Below are positions 53,151 through 60,886 of a DNA stretch of 64,000 bases, one piece after another (position 1 is the first letter of the stretch; every line of letters begins with the position of its first letter). Where the stretch lies: positions 1,361,152-1,425,151 of the forward strand of contig NZ_JAAOZF010000001.1 in assembly GCF_011759705.1 (NCBI RefSeq), read 5' to 3'. This stretch comes from Microbacterium ulmi (GTDB taxonomy: Bacteria > Actinomycetota > Actinomycetes > Actinomycetales > Microbacteriaceae). A model generated the notes under the pieces. The model was not told the DNA's origin and did not search any database. It saw only the letters and a list, made by a program, of their open reading frames with translations. The position numbers and the translations under genes are program-made.

Positions 53151-54470
53151 ATGACCCTGCTCGACCTCACCCCGCGCGTCGCGACGAGTGACCGGTTGGC
53201 GACCCTGCCGGTGCTGATCATCGGCGCCGGCCCGATCGGACTGGCAGCGGCGGCGAACCTGGCTGAGCGGGGCATCGAGTTCGTCCTGCTCGAGGCCGGG
53301 GACGAGGTCGCGTCCTCGATCCGGCTCTGGGGCCACACCCGGTTGTTCTCGCCGTGGCGGCATGTGATCGACCCCGCCTCCCGCCGCCTGCTCGCGGCCG
53401 CCGGCTGGACCGCCCCGGCGGATGAGGGCAGCGCGCCGACCGGGCGCGAGCTCGTCGACGACTACCTCGCCCCGCTGGCCGCGCTCCCGGAGATCGGGTC
53501 GCGGATCCGGTTCGGCACCCGCGTGGTCGCGGTGACCCGGGAGGGCATGGACCGCACCCGCACCGCCGGCCGCGAGAAGACCCCGTTCCTGCTCCGCGTC
53601 CAGACCTCTTACGGGCAGATCGAGGAGCTGACCGGGCGGGCGGTGATCGACGCGTCCGGCACCTACACCAGCCCCAACCCGCTCGCCTCGACGGGGCTGG
53701 ACCCGATCGGCGCCGCTGACGTCGACGGCCTCGTGCTGCACGCCCTCCCCGACGTACTCGGCGCCGACCGCGCCACGTTCGCTGGCAGGCACACCACCGT
53801 GGTCGGTGCCGGGCACTCGGCGGCGAACACGCTGATCGCCCTCGCCGAGCTGGCCGAGCAGGAGCCGGGGACTCGGGTGACCTGGCTGATCCGCAACCCC
53901 TCCGCGATCCGCGTCTCCTCATCCCCGGACGACGAGCTCGCCGACCGCGCCAAGCTCGGCTCCCGGGTCGATCAGCTCGTCCGCACCGGCCAGATCACCC
54001 TGGTCGACTCGTTCGAGATATCCCGCCTGCAGCCCAACGGCGACGGGGTTCGTCTGGTCGGGCGTCGTCGTGGTGATGACGCGTTCCTGGATGCCGATCT
54101 CGTGGTGAACGCGACCGGGTTCCGCCCCGACCTCGGGATGCTGCGCGAGGTCCGCCTCGAGCTGGACGACATCGTCGAGGCCCCGCGCCGGCTGGCGCCG
54201 TTGATCGACCCGAATGTGCACTCCTGCGGCACCGTCTCCCCGCACGGCTTCGCCGAGCTGCGCCACCCCGAGCCCGGCTTCTTCCTGGCCGGGATGAAGT
54301 CCTACGGCCGCGCGCCGACCTTCCTGCTGGCCACCGGCTACGAGCAGGTCCGCTCCATCACCGCGTGGCTCGACGACGACATGCCCGCCGCCACCGAAGT
54401 CCAGCTCACCCTCCCCGCCACAGGCGTCTGCTCCACAGACCTCGCGAGCGGAGGCTCCTGCTGCTCGTGA
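53151..54470 (+). CDS. FAD-dependent oxidoreductase, ArsO-like flavoprotein
   Basis: A 439-residue flavoprotein with an FAD dinucleotide motif VLIIGAGPIGLAAAANLAER near residue 21 and a second nucleotide motif TTVVGAGHSAANTLIALAEL near 223. An ATGF motif (VNATGFRPD) near 320 is also seen. The C-terminus is Cys-rich (CSTDLASGGSCCS), often seen in the flavoproteins of ars operons. It is related to flavin monooxygenases; its arsenic role is inferred from position next to arsR and arsN1. AGGAGG precedes ATG 53151. The stop overlaps the next GTG. Confidence 0.86.
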   Translation: MTLLDLTPRVATSDRLATLPVLIIGAGPIGLAAAANLAERGIEFVLLEAGDEVASSIRLWGHTRLFSPWRHVIDPASRRLLAAAGWTAPADEGSAPTGRELVDDYLAPLAALPEIGSRIRFGTRVVAVTREGMDRTRTAGREKTPFLLRVQTSYGQIEELTGRAVIDASGTYTSPNPLASTGLDPIGAADVDGLVLHALPDVLGADRATFAGRHTTVVGAGHSAANTLIALAELAEQEPGTRVTWLIRNPSAIRVSSSPDDELADRAKLGSRVDQLVRTGQITLVDSFEISRLQPNGDGVRLVGRRRGDDAFLDADLVVNATGFRPDLGMLREVRLELDDIVEAPRRLAPLIDPNVHSCGTVSPHGFAELRHPEPGFFLAGMKSYGRAPTFLLATGYEQVRSITAWLDDDMPAATEVQLTLPATGVCSTDLASGGSCCS

Positions 54471-54979
54471 CAACGGTTCGCGCGATGACGGCGGCGGACT
54501 GGCCGCAGGTCGAGGCGATCTTCGCCGCCGGCATCGAAGGCGGGGAGGCCACCTTCGAGACGACCACGCCGTCCTGGGACCAGTTCGACGCCGGCAGGAT
54601 CGCCGACGCCCGGCTGGTCGCCGTCGACGGAACCGGGACCGTGATCGGCTGGGCCGCCGCGTCCCCGGTGTCGTCGCGAGAGGTCTATCGGGGGGTGATC
54701 GAGCACTCCGTCTACGTCCACCCCGACCACCACGGCCACGGCATCGGGCGACAGCTGCTCGAGGCGTTCATCGCCGCGGCCGAGGACGCCGGCTACTGGA
54801 TGATCCAGTCCAGCATCTTCCCGGAGAACACAGCCAGCCTGCGCCTGCACGAGCGAGCCGGCTTCAGGATCGTCGGCCGCCGCGAGCGGATCGCCCGCTC
54901 GCGACTCGGCCCGCACGCAGGGGCTTGGCGGGACACCGTGTTGGTTGAACGACGATCCAGCCGCAACGGCACCGGCTGA
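54467..54979 (+). CDS. arsN1: GNAT acetyltransferase, ArsN1-like
   Basis: A 170-residue GNAT enzyme of the phosphinothricin-acetyltransferase type: RAMTAADWPQVEAIFAAGIE at the start, EHSVYVHPDHHGHGIGRQLL as the acetyl-CoA pyrophosphate loop and SSIFPENTASLRLHERAGFR at the end. In ars operons this subgroup (ArsN1) N-acetylates arsinothricin, an arsenical antibiotic analogue of glutamate. The GTG start lies inside the flavoprotein stop. The exact substrate (arsinothricin or phosphinothricin) cannot be told from sequence. Confidence 0.82.
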   Translation: MTTVRAMTAADWPQVEAIFAAGIEGGEATFETTTPSWDQFDAGRIADARLVAVDGTGTVIGWAAASPVSSREVYRGVIEHSVYVHPDHHGHGIGRQLLEAFIAAAEDAGYWMIQSSIFPENTASLRLHERAGFRIVGRRERIARSRLGPHAGAWRDTVLVERRSSRNGTG

Positions 54980-55221
54980 GACGGTACGACCAGGGCGAGC
55001 AGTCGCGATGCGAGTCGCGCTGCGCGCCGCGCGAGGTCGGCGAACGCGGCCTCGATCCAGGGTCAACGCGTCGGCGCTCCCGGGCGCGCATCAGCCCCGT
55101 TCGTCCGGCTCATACCACGACTCATCCCGAACAGACATCCCGCGGTCGCCATGGCATAGGAGCGATCGACCCACGGAGCGCCGGCACGGTGAGCCGCCCG
55201 GTCCCCGCCAGCCCGCATGAG

Positions 55222-55237
55222 ATAGACTCGCGTCTAT
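55222..55237. promoter_or_regulatory. Operator copy 1 of the second ars operon, overlapping -10 and start codon
   Basis: ATAGAC-TCGC-GTCTAT is an inverted repeat with 6-bp arms. It contains the -10-like TAGACT (55223-55228), and its right arm runs into the ATG at 55236. A protein bound here would block both polymerase and, on a leaderless mRNA, the start itself. The near copy at 56146-56161 supports a real site. Confidence 0.75.
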
Positions 55238-56138
55238 GGATCAGGTGATGGAGTCTCCCGCACTGACGGTGCTCGCCGACCCCACGCGCGCACGGATCGT
55301 GCAGCTGATCCGCGACGCCGAGGACGGGCGGGCACTGGTGGGCAGGCTTGCCGACGAGCTCGGACTGCGCCAGCCCACGGTCAGCCATCACATGGGCGCC
55401 CTTCATGCCGAAGGGATCGTGGTGCGCGAGCCCGAGGGGCGCCGGGTCTGGTACTCGATCAACCCCGACCACGAGGACCGCGTCACCGCCCTGCTCGGCG
55501 GTCTGCCGACGGGAGCGTCGGGGAGCGAACCCGACCTCGAGCGGGTCGTCGACGACCTCGCCGCCCGCTACCGCGGCATGCTCGGACGCGAGACCGTGCA
55601 GCAGTACGTCCACGACTCCTACCGGCTGCTGGCCGCCAGGGAGCGCACGCCGCTGCTCGCGTCCCGCACCGCAGCGTTCGCGACCGCGCGACTCGACGAC
55701 CTCGCCCGTGAGGGGGCGAAAGCGGAGACGGGAATGCCCACGGTGCTGTTCGTCTGCGTGCAGAACGCCGGTCGGTCTCAGCTGGCCGCCGGCATCCTTC
55801 GCCATCTGGCGGGCGATCGCGTGACCGTGCGCACCGCGGGATCGTCGCCGGCCGACGACGTGCGCTCGTCGATCGTGTCCGCTCTCGACGAGATCGGCGT
55901 GCCTCTCGGCGGGGAGTTCCCCAAGCCGCTCACCGACGACGCCGTGCAGGCGGCGGACTACGTCATCACGATGGGCTGCGGCGATGCCTGCCCGGTCTAC
56001 CCCGGCCGCCGGTACCTGGATTGGGATCTCGAAGACCCCGTCGGCAAGCCCCTGGCGACCGTGCGTCGCATCCGCGACGACATCGACCGGCGGGTGCGCG
56101 CCCTTCTCGCCGAGATACTTCCCGCACCATTGCTCTGA
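55236..56138 (+). CDS. ArsR-ArsC fusion protein: HTH repressor joined to arsenate reductase
   Basis: A 300-residue fusion. Residues 1-88 are an ArsR-type winged helix (LGLRQPTVSHHMGALHAEGI). Residues about 98-160 are the three-helix bundle found in some actinobacterial ArsC proteins. Residues 167-298 are a low-molecular-weight-phosphatase-fold reductase with Cys174-x5-Arg180 (CVQNAGR) and the MGCGDACP loop. The ArsR part has no cysteine at all, so the usual metalloid site is missing. ATG 55236 lacks a ribosome site and follows TAGACT by seven bases (leaderless). An internal ATG at 55248 is possible. Confidence 0.92.
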   Translation: MDQVMESPALTVLADPTRARIVQLIRDAEDGRALVGRLADELGLRQPTVSHHMGALHAEGIVVREPEGRRVWYSINPDHEDRVTALLGGLPTGASGSEPDLERVVDDLAARYRGMLGRETVQQYVHDSYRLLAARERTPLLASRTAAFATARLDDLAREGAKAETGMPTVLFVCVQNAGRSQLAAGILRHLAGDRVTVRTAGSSPADDVRSSIVSALDEIGVPLGGEFPKPLTDDAVQAADYVITMGCGDACPVYPGRRYLDWDLEDPVGKPLATVRRIRDDIDRRVRALLAEILPAPLL

Positions 56139-56145
56139 CGAATCA

Positions 56146-56161
56146 ATAGATTGCGGTCTAT
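56146..56161. promoter_or_regulatory. Operator copy 2 of the second ars operon
   Basis: ATAGATTGCGGTCTAT matches copy 1 at 12 of 16 positions and keeps the outer arms ATAGA/TCTAT. It includes TAGATT (56147-56152), a -10-like box, 38 bases before the arsC start. This suggests a second, co-regulated promoter between the fusion gene and arsC. Confidence 0.7.
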
Positions 56162-56189
56162 GCTTTCCCTGAGAGGAAGCGAGACCACC

Positions 56190-56606
56190 ATGACCGAGAA
56201 CCCCACCGTCCTTTTCGTCTGCGTGCACAACGCCGGTCGATCCCAGATGGCAGCCGGATACCTGCGTGCCCTTGCCGGAGACCGGATCGAGGTCCTATCG
56301 GCCGGATCGGCGCCGAAGGATCAGATCAACCCCGTCGCGGTGCAGGCGATGGCCGAGGAGGGCATCGACATCGCCGGGAACACCCCGAAGATCCTCACTG
56401 TCGACGCAGTGCGCGAATCCGACGTCGTCATCACGATGGGATGCGGCGACGCCTGCCCCATCTTCCCGGGCAAGCGCTACGAGGACTGGGGGCTCGACGA
56501 CCCTGCGGGCCAGGGTATCGAGGCCGTCCGGCCCATCCGTGACGAGATCCGCTCCCGCGTCGAGACCCTGATCGACGAGCTCATCCCCGCCAGGAGATCG
56601 GCATGA
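56190..56606 (+). CDS. arsC: Arsenate reductase ArsC, LMW-phosphatase fold
   Basis: A 138-residue single-domain ArsC: Cys11-x5-Arg17 (CVHNAGRSQMAAG), SAGSAPKDQINPVAVQAMAE and MGCGDACPIFPGKRYEDWGL with the later Cys pair. It reduces arsenate to arsenite with thioredoxin or mycothiol/mycoredoxin as electron donor. GAGAGGAAG precedes ATG 56190. The stop overlaps the next gene by four bases. Confidence 0.94.
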   Translation: MTENPTVLFVCVHNAGRSQMAAGYLRALAGDRIEVLSAGSAPKDQINPVAVQAMAEEGIDIAGNTPKILTVDAVRESDVVITMGCGDACPIFPGKRYEDWGLDDPAGQGIEAVRPIRDEIRSRVETLIDELIPARRSA

Positions 56607-57265
56607 ACGAGCGCCGCGGACAGGACGCCCTGCTCACGCCCGACTCCGTGCTGCACCGCGCCGCTGAACGACTCTCGCAGCAGTTCACCGGCATGGTCAG
56701 CGAGGAGACCGTGGAGCGTGTCGTCTTCGAGTCCTACGCTGCCCTCGCCCGCACCGCCACGGTCACGACGCACCTGCCGAGCCTCGCGGAGAAGTTCGCT
56801 CGCGACCGGCTCACCGCCCTGGCACAATCCCGCGGGCTCATCGGCAAGCCGGTTCCCGAGATCCTGTACGTGTGCGTGCAGAACTCCGGCCGCTCGCAGA
56901 TGGCCGCCGCCCTCACCCGGCACCTGGGCGGTGATCGCATTCACGTCCGATCCGCCGGATCGCAGCCCGCCGCGGGCCTGCTGCCCGGGGTCGTGACGGT
57001 GCTCGAGGAACTCGGCATCGACGTGCGCGAGGAGTTCCCCAAGCCGCTCACCGACGATGTGGTCCGCGCCGCCGATGCCGTGGTCACGATGGGATGCGGC
57101 GACGCGTGCCCGATCTATCCCGGCAAGCGCTACCTCGACTGGCAGCTCGGCGACCCCGCCGAGCTCGACCTCGACGGCATCCGCGTCGTTCGAGACGACA
57201 TCCGCGAGCACGTCGAGCTCCTGCTTGCGGACCTCATTCCGGACCTGACGGCAGCCGGACGGTGA
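56603..57265 (+). CDS. ArsC with N-terminal three-helix-bundle domain
   Basis: A 220-residue protein: residues about 12-78 form the helix bundle (RLSQQFTGMVSEETVERVVF), and residues 84-215 the reductase with Cys91-x5-Arg97 (CVQNSGR) and MGCGDACPIYPGKRYLDWQL. It looks like the fusion protein at 55236 without the HTH, and the two probably arose by duplication. The coupling to arsC upstream and to the aquaporin gene downstream (GTGA) indicates one transcript. Confidence 0.92.
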   Translation: MNERRGQDALLTPDSVLHRAAERLSQQFTGMVSEETVERVVFESYAALARTATVTTHLPSLAEKFARDRLTALAQSRGLIGKPVPEILYVCVQNSGRSQMAAALTRHLGGDRIHVRSAGSQPAAGLLPGVVTVLEELGIDVREEFPKPLTDDVVRAADAVVTMGCGDACPIYPGKRYLDWQLGDPAELDLDGIRVVRDDIREHVELLLADLIPDLTAAGR

Positions 57266-58035
57266 GCGACGCCACCCGCCCCGCGCACGCGAGAGTCACA
57301 GGCATCGCACTGGCCCGCCGTGCCGGGGCCGAGCTTCTGGGCACCGGGATGCTGGTCACCGTCGTGGTCGGCTCCGGGATCGCCGCGCAGCGCCTCACCA
57401 CCGATCCGGGGTTGCGTCTGCTCGAGAACTCGATCGCGACCGCCCTCGGTCTGGGGGTGTTGATCCTGCTCCTCGGCCCGGTCTCCGGCGCCCACTTCAA
57501 CCCGCTCGTCTCCGCCGCCGACACCCTGCTCGGCCGCCGCCACCGCACCGGCCTGCCGCTCCCGATCCTGGCCGTCTACATCGCGGCGCAGATCCTCGGG
57601 GGCATCGGCGGTGCGGCGCTCGCCAACCTCATGTTCGCCGTCCCCACGACCCTGTCCTCGACCGACCGGGCCACGCCGGGCACGGTACTCGGCGAGGTCG
57701 TGGCCACCGCCGGGCTGGTGCTGCTGATCGCAGGGCTCGCCCGCGCCGGCAGGTCTGTCCCGGTGGTCGCGGCCGCGGTCGGCGCCTACATCGGCGCGGC
57801 CTACTGGTTCACCAGCTCCACATCGCTCGCCAACCCGGCGGTGACGATCGGCCGGGTCTTCACCGACACCTTCGCCGGCATCGCCCCTGCCTCCGTGCTC
57901 CCGTTCCTCGCCGCCCAGCTCGTCGGTGCAGGCATCGGGGTCGCGCTGACGATCCTGCTGTTCCCGCACGCCACCACCGAGACCGGCGACCTGGTCGCCG
58001 AACCCGTCCTGACCGAGACGAGAGAGACCCCCTGA
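57262..58035 (+). CDS. MIP-family aquaporin, probable arsenite channel
   Basis: A 257-residue channel protein with six helices and two half-helix motifs: N80-P-L (GAHFNPLVSA, an NPL variant of NPA) and N191-P-A (LANPAVTIGRVF) with Arg198 of the selectivity filter. Aquaporins in ars operons (AqpS type) let arsenite leave the cell down its gradient after arsenate reduction. No Acr3 or ArsB pump gene is present in the window, which fits that role. GTG start within the stop of the ArsC gene. Confidence 0.9.
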   Translation: MSDATRPAHARVTGIALARRAGAELLGTGMLVTVVVGSGIAAQRLTTDPGLRLLENSIATALGLGVLILLLGPVSGAHFNPLVSAADTLLGRRHRTGLPLPILAVYIAAQILGGIGGAALANLMFAVPTTLSSTDRATPGTVLGEVVATAGLVLLIAGLARAGRSVPVVAAAVGAYIGAAYWFTSSTSLANPAVTIGRVFTDTFAGIAPASVLPFLAAQLVGAGIGVALTILLFPHATTETGDLVAEPVLTETRETP

Positions 58036-58175
58036 TGACTCATATCGCCGTGATCGGCGGCGGCGACGCCGGGATCTCCGCCGCGCTGCGCGCCCGCGAG
58101 CTCGACCCCATCGCCGATGTCACCGTGATCGTGGCGGACGCCTACCCGAACTACTCCATCAGCGGCATCGCGGTC
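58035..58175 (+). pseudogene. Truncated FAD-dependent oxidoreductase at an island junction
   Basis: ATG 58035 (one-base overlap with the aquaporin stop) opens MTHIAVIGGGDAGISAALRA and continues to NYSISGI, the FAD-binding start of pyridine-nucleotide-disulfide/CoA-disulfide-reductase-type flavoproteins known next to ars genes. From about 58171 the similarity stops abruptly and the frame turns into unrelated Arg/Ala-rich sequence. Over 400 residues of the enzyme are missing. This is a recombination junction. Confidence 0.82.
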
Positions 58176-58671
58176 TGGTTGAGCGTGTCGCGTCGGGCTC
58201 GGTTTGCTTGTGGATGTCGTGCTTGGCGCTGCGCTCGACGCGCGAGGCTGACGTTCTCTGCCGCGGCTGGGGGGAGTGGAGTCGCGCTGCGAGCCGATCG
58301 AGGCGCAGCCCTGGCAGCGTCTCGAGCGTGTGGGCCAGCACTGCGGCGAGTGCTCCGCTGCGCTCGACTGTGTGGGTGACGGCGGTCCTCGTCGCCGAGA
58401 CCTCCGAGAGGTGCCACGCGGCCGTCTCGCTGAGCAGCGGAACACGCCAAGAGAACGCGATGGTCCGATCTTCGATCTGCGTGTACGTCAGCGTGCCGCG
58501 ATGCCCGCGGATGGCCTCGAGCGCATATTCGGCGCCGGGCGTTGCGGGGTCGTCGCCAGCCACGCGGATGAATGCCGGGTTCCAGTCCGGGAGGCTGGTG
58601 GCGGAGAGCAGGATGTCGCGGACTGCCTCGATCGGCGCGCCGATCAAGCTGGTCCCGGTGGCGGTGTTCAT
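58159..58671 (-). CDS. SRPBCC-family protein with a junction-derived C-terminal tail
   Basis: A 170-residue protein. Residues 1-125 form a START/SRPBCC (polyketide-cyclase-like) ligand-binding fold (GAPIEAVRDILLSATSLPDW; GTLTYTQIEDRTIAFSWRVP). The last 40 or so residues (from SPQPRQRTSA) are Arg/Ser/Thr-rich and read across the junction with the truncated flavoprotein gene, so the native stop was probably lost. The ATG overlaps the stop of the MarR gene. The two probably form a ligand-sensing pair. Confidence 0.8.
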   Translation of the reverse strand: MNTATGTSLIGAPIEAVRDILLSATSLPDWNPAFIRVAGDDPATPGAEYALEAIRGHRGTLTYTQIEDRTIAFSWRVPLLSETAAWHLSEVSATRTAVTHTVERSGALAAVLAHTLETLPGLRLDRLAARLHSPQPRQRTSASRVERSAKHDIHKQTEPDATRSTRPRCR

Positions 58672-59159
58672 TGTGGATCCTTCCCTCTCAGGTGGAGTCG
58701 TCGCCGTTCGATCGCCTGCCCGGCCGGGGTGCCGTGAACGAGCGATTCCAGCGCGGAGATGAGCGTGACGAGGTCGCGCGGGCCCAGTTCCCGGGCCATG
58801 CCGTGATGGAAGCGGATCTCTGCCTGTCGCACGCGAGTCGCGAGGTCGTGGCCGTGCGGAGTGAGTTCGAGCAGAACCTGCCGTGCATCATGGGTGACGC
58901 TGCTTCGGGCGATGAGACCCTTGTCGACCAGTCGGGCCACGAGCCGGCTGGGATTCGCTCCCGACTCGCACACGAGCAGCTCACCGAGCCCTGTGAGGCT
59001 GAGCGGCCCGTAGTCGTCGAGCAGACGAAGGACTTCGGCCTGTGAGGGGGTGAGCCCGAGCGGGGTGAGCTGTGCCGCAAGAGCACGGCTCCCCTCGCGC
59101 TGCGTCGCCAAGATCAGGAACCTCAGACGCTCGATGTCCGCGGCGTTCTCTGTCGTCAC
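58668..59159 (-). CDS. MarR-family transcriptional regulator
   Basis: A 163-residue winged-helix protein (LTPSQAEVLRLLDDYGPLSL; NPSRLVARLVDKGLIARSSV; DARQVLLELTPHGHDLA). It leads an operon with the SRPBCC gene. The GTG at 59159 follows TAGCAT (59166-59171, minus) by six bases (leaderless). A dyad ACGACAT-AC-ATGTCGT overlaps the -10 and spacer, so autoregulation is expected; the ligand is unknown. Confidence 0.92.
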   Translation of the reverse strand: MTTENAADIERLRFLILATQREGSRALAAQLTPLGLTPSQAEVLRLLDDYGPLSLTGLGELLVCESGANPSRLVARLVDKGLIARSSVTHDARQVLLELTPHGHDLATRVRQAEIRFHHGMARELGPRDLVTLISALESLVHGTPAGQAIERRRLHLRGKDPQ

Positions 59160-59170
59160 AGTTAGATGCT

Positions 59171-59186
59171 ACGACATACATGTCGT
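59171..59186. promoter_or_regulatory. MarR operator, inverted repeat
   Basis: ACGACAT-AC-ATGTCGT has perfect 7-bp arms and a two-base centre, a normal MarR site. It abuts the -10 TAGCAT of the leaderless MarR promoter and fills its spacer region. Confidence 0.7.
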
Positions 59187-59254
59187 GTCATAGAACCTCG
59201 GCTCGCCCGCGGTGCACAGCTCGACGCCTCTCAGGTCCGCGCGGCACCGACGAG

Positions 59255-59689
59255 TCAGTCCGCGGTACCGCGGGGCACGATCCACTGGGAGCGGAACCCG
59301 GGTTCGACGGCGGCGACATGGTCGAAGTCGGCGTTGTAGTGCACGACGATCACGGGCCGCGCAAGGCTCGAATGGTACACAGCCGTCGCGGCGATCTGCA
59401 GGTCGCTGACGCCGACCGCCCGCCCGATTCCCGCCGCGAACAGCGCCGCCTGGATGCGCAACGCCACCCCGGCGACCCCTGAATGAGGAGGAAGAATCAC
59501 CTTCGCGCGGGTTTCCAGGTCGATCAGGCGCTCGTAGTCGAGCGCAGAGCGCGCCGAATAGCCTGCTTCGAGCAGCGTCGGAAGGCACGTCGCGATCTCG
59601 CCGGTCTCGCGCAGATGGTCCCAGGCGTCGCGAACCCTCGGCTTGGCCAGTCGTTGGATGACCGAGTTGTCGACGAGGAACAGCGTCAC
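59255..59689 (-). CDS. VapC-type PIN-domain toxin
   Basis: A 144-residue PIN protein with the acidic residues in FLVDNSVIQRL, TLLEAGYSARS, GVSDLQIAATAV and HYNADFDHVA. It is preceded by a small VapB-like antitoxin with a GTGA overlap. It is not closely like the PIN toxin at 44163 and is likely an independently acquired module. Confidence 0.92.
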   Translation of the reverse strand: MTLFLVDNSVIQRLAKPRVRDAWDHLRETGEIATCLPTLLEAGYSARSALDYERLIDLETRAKVILPPHSGVAGVALRIQAALFAAGIGRAVGVSDLQIAATAVYHSSLARPVIVVHYNADFDHVAAVEPGFRSQWIVPRGTAD

Positions 59690-59892
59690 CGCTGAGCCGA
59701 CCGGACCACCTCGGGATCGGAGAGGTCATCGACGGCGCCGGAGGTGACGAACTCGGCGTAGTTGTCGACCTCGAGGCGACGGACCACTCCTTCCAGTGCG
59801 GCGGCGACGACGCCCTTCTTCGTGGCGATGCCCGAGAGGGCCTGAGCACGCGCGAGCACCGTGTCATCGATGTCGATCAGAGTCTTGCCCAT
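59686..59892 (-). CDS. VapB-type antitoxin
   Basis: A 68-residue protein beginning MGKTLIDIDDTVLARAQALS, the ribbon-helix-helix pattern of VapB antitoxins, with a C-terminal toxin-binding part (FVTSGAVDDLSDPEVVRSAQ). It overlaps the toxin start. Confidence 0.9.
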   Translation of the reverse strand: MGKTLIDIDDTVLARAQALSGIATKKGVVAAALEGVVRRLEVDNYAEFVTSGAVDDLSDPEVVRSAQR

Positions 59893-60070
59893 GCGGCCAC
59901 CCCTCCCTCCGATATATCCAAGTCCAGCCCAGAGTAAATACCGTGACGTGTCCCACTGCCGAGCCTCGCGTCACCTCACAGGAAGCCCAGGGTACGAGGT
60001 CCTTACATCACGCAATTGAACTCATTAGCGTTTCTTGCATCATGCACGTCGCGGAGGAAGGGAGACCGAG

Positions 60071-60115
60071 ATGAATGCGACCCAGCGTCCGCCCACCGTG
60101 CGGCCGGAGACCTAG
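60071..60115 (+). CDS. Possible 14-residue upstream peptide before the DHFR-fold gene
   Basis: ATG 60071 reads MNATQRPPTVRPET and stops at 60113-60115, one base before the GTG of the next gene. It is preceded by a strong ribosome site GGAGGAAGGGAG (60054-60065), stronger than anything in front of the larger gene. It may couple translation of the reductase or act as a leader. It could also be a relic of an older start. Confidence 0.4.
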   Translation: MNATQRPPTVRPET

Positions 60116-60116
60116 G

Positions 60117-60698
60117 GTGGGCCGGATCATCGTCAGCGCGAACGTCTCCATCGACACCGTGGTCGAGGACCCCACGGGCGAGGAGGGCACCGCGCACGGC
60201 GGCTGGTTCCTCCGCGTCCACGAAACGGACAGAGCGGCCCGAGCCGAGCTGCAGCTCGAAGAAGCCCGCGACGCGACAGCCCTGCTGTTCGGCCGCCGCG
60301 GGTACGAGTTCTTCGCCTCACGGTGGCCGCAGCGCGACGGAGCACTCGCGGATCGACTCACCGACATGCCCAAGTACGTCATCTCCCGCACGCTCCGGAA
60401 CCCTGCATGGAACCGCACCACAGTCCTCACCGGCGATGCCGCCGCGGAGGTGTCGGCGCTCCGAGACCGGACGGCCGGAGACATCCTCGTCTATGCGAGC
60501 TTCCAACTGGTCGACGAGCTGATCCTGCGACGCCTCGTCGACGAGGTCCGCCTGCTCGTCCACCCGGTCGCGCTCGGAACCGGCCGGCGTCTGTTCGAGC
60601 CACCCGCCGACATCCCCCTGCTGCGCGCCGGCGTCCGCCAGATCGGCACCAACCTCGTGCTCCTCAGTTACACACCAGAAGGGCCGGCGAGAGGATGA
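60117..60698 (+). CDS. Dihydrofolate-reductase-fold (RibD C-terminal-like) reductase
   Basis: A 193-residue protein beginning VGRIIVSANVSIDTVVEDPT, the DHFR/RibD-C N-terminal strand-loop. It continues with LLFGRRGYEFFASRWP, PKYVISRTLRN and a C-terminal VDEVRLLVHPVALGTGRRLF. Such YwjB/YyaP-like proteins bind NADPH; the substrate is unknown. GTG 60117 is chosen because the conserved domain begins there. The stop overlaps the next small ORF. Confidence 0.88.
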   Translation: MGRIIVSANVSIDTVVEDPTGEEGTAHGGWFLRVHETDRAARAELQLEEARDATALLFGRRGYEFFASRWPQRDGALADRLTDMPKYVISRTLRNPAWNRTTVLTGDAAAEVSALRDRTAGDILVYASFQLVDELILRRLVDEVRLLVHPVALGTGRRLFEPPADIPLLRAGVRQIGTNLVLLSYTPEGPARG

Positions 60699-60886
60699 CC
60701 ACCGCCATGAGCACGCAACAGGCACCAGATCCGCGCCCCGACACCACTTCTCTCGCCACCGCAGACCGACGACTCGGGTCGCTGCGCGAGGTGTCCGGGA
60801 AGAAGCTCTCGACTTCCGAGCGCGACCGCATCATCGACACCATGCCAGAGCGCTCGACAGCCAGGACGGTCGACGAGGCCCGATGA
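60695..60886 (+). CDS. Small hypothetical protein coupled to the DHFR-fold gene
   Basis: A 63-residue polar protein (STSERDRIIDTMPERSTART) starting ATG in the last codons of the reductase gene, with GAGAGG upstream. No family recognised. Coupling and amphipathic composition make it plausible, but it could be chance. Confidence 0.45.
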   Translation: MTTAMSTQQAPDPRPDTTSLATADRRLGSLREVSGKKLSTSERDRIIDTMPERSTARTVDEAR

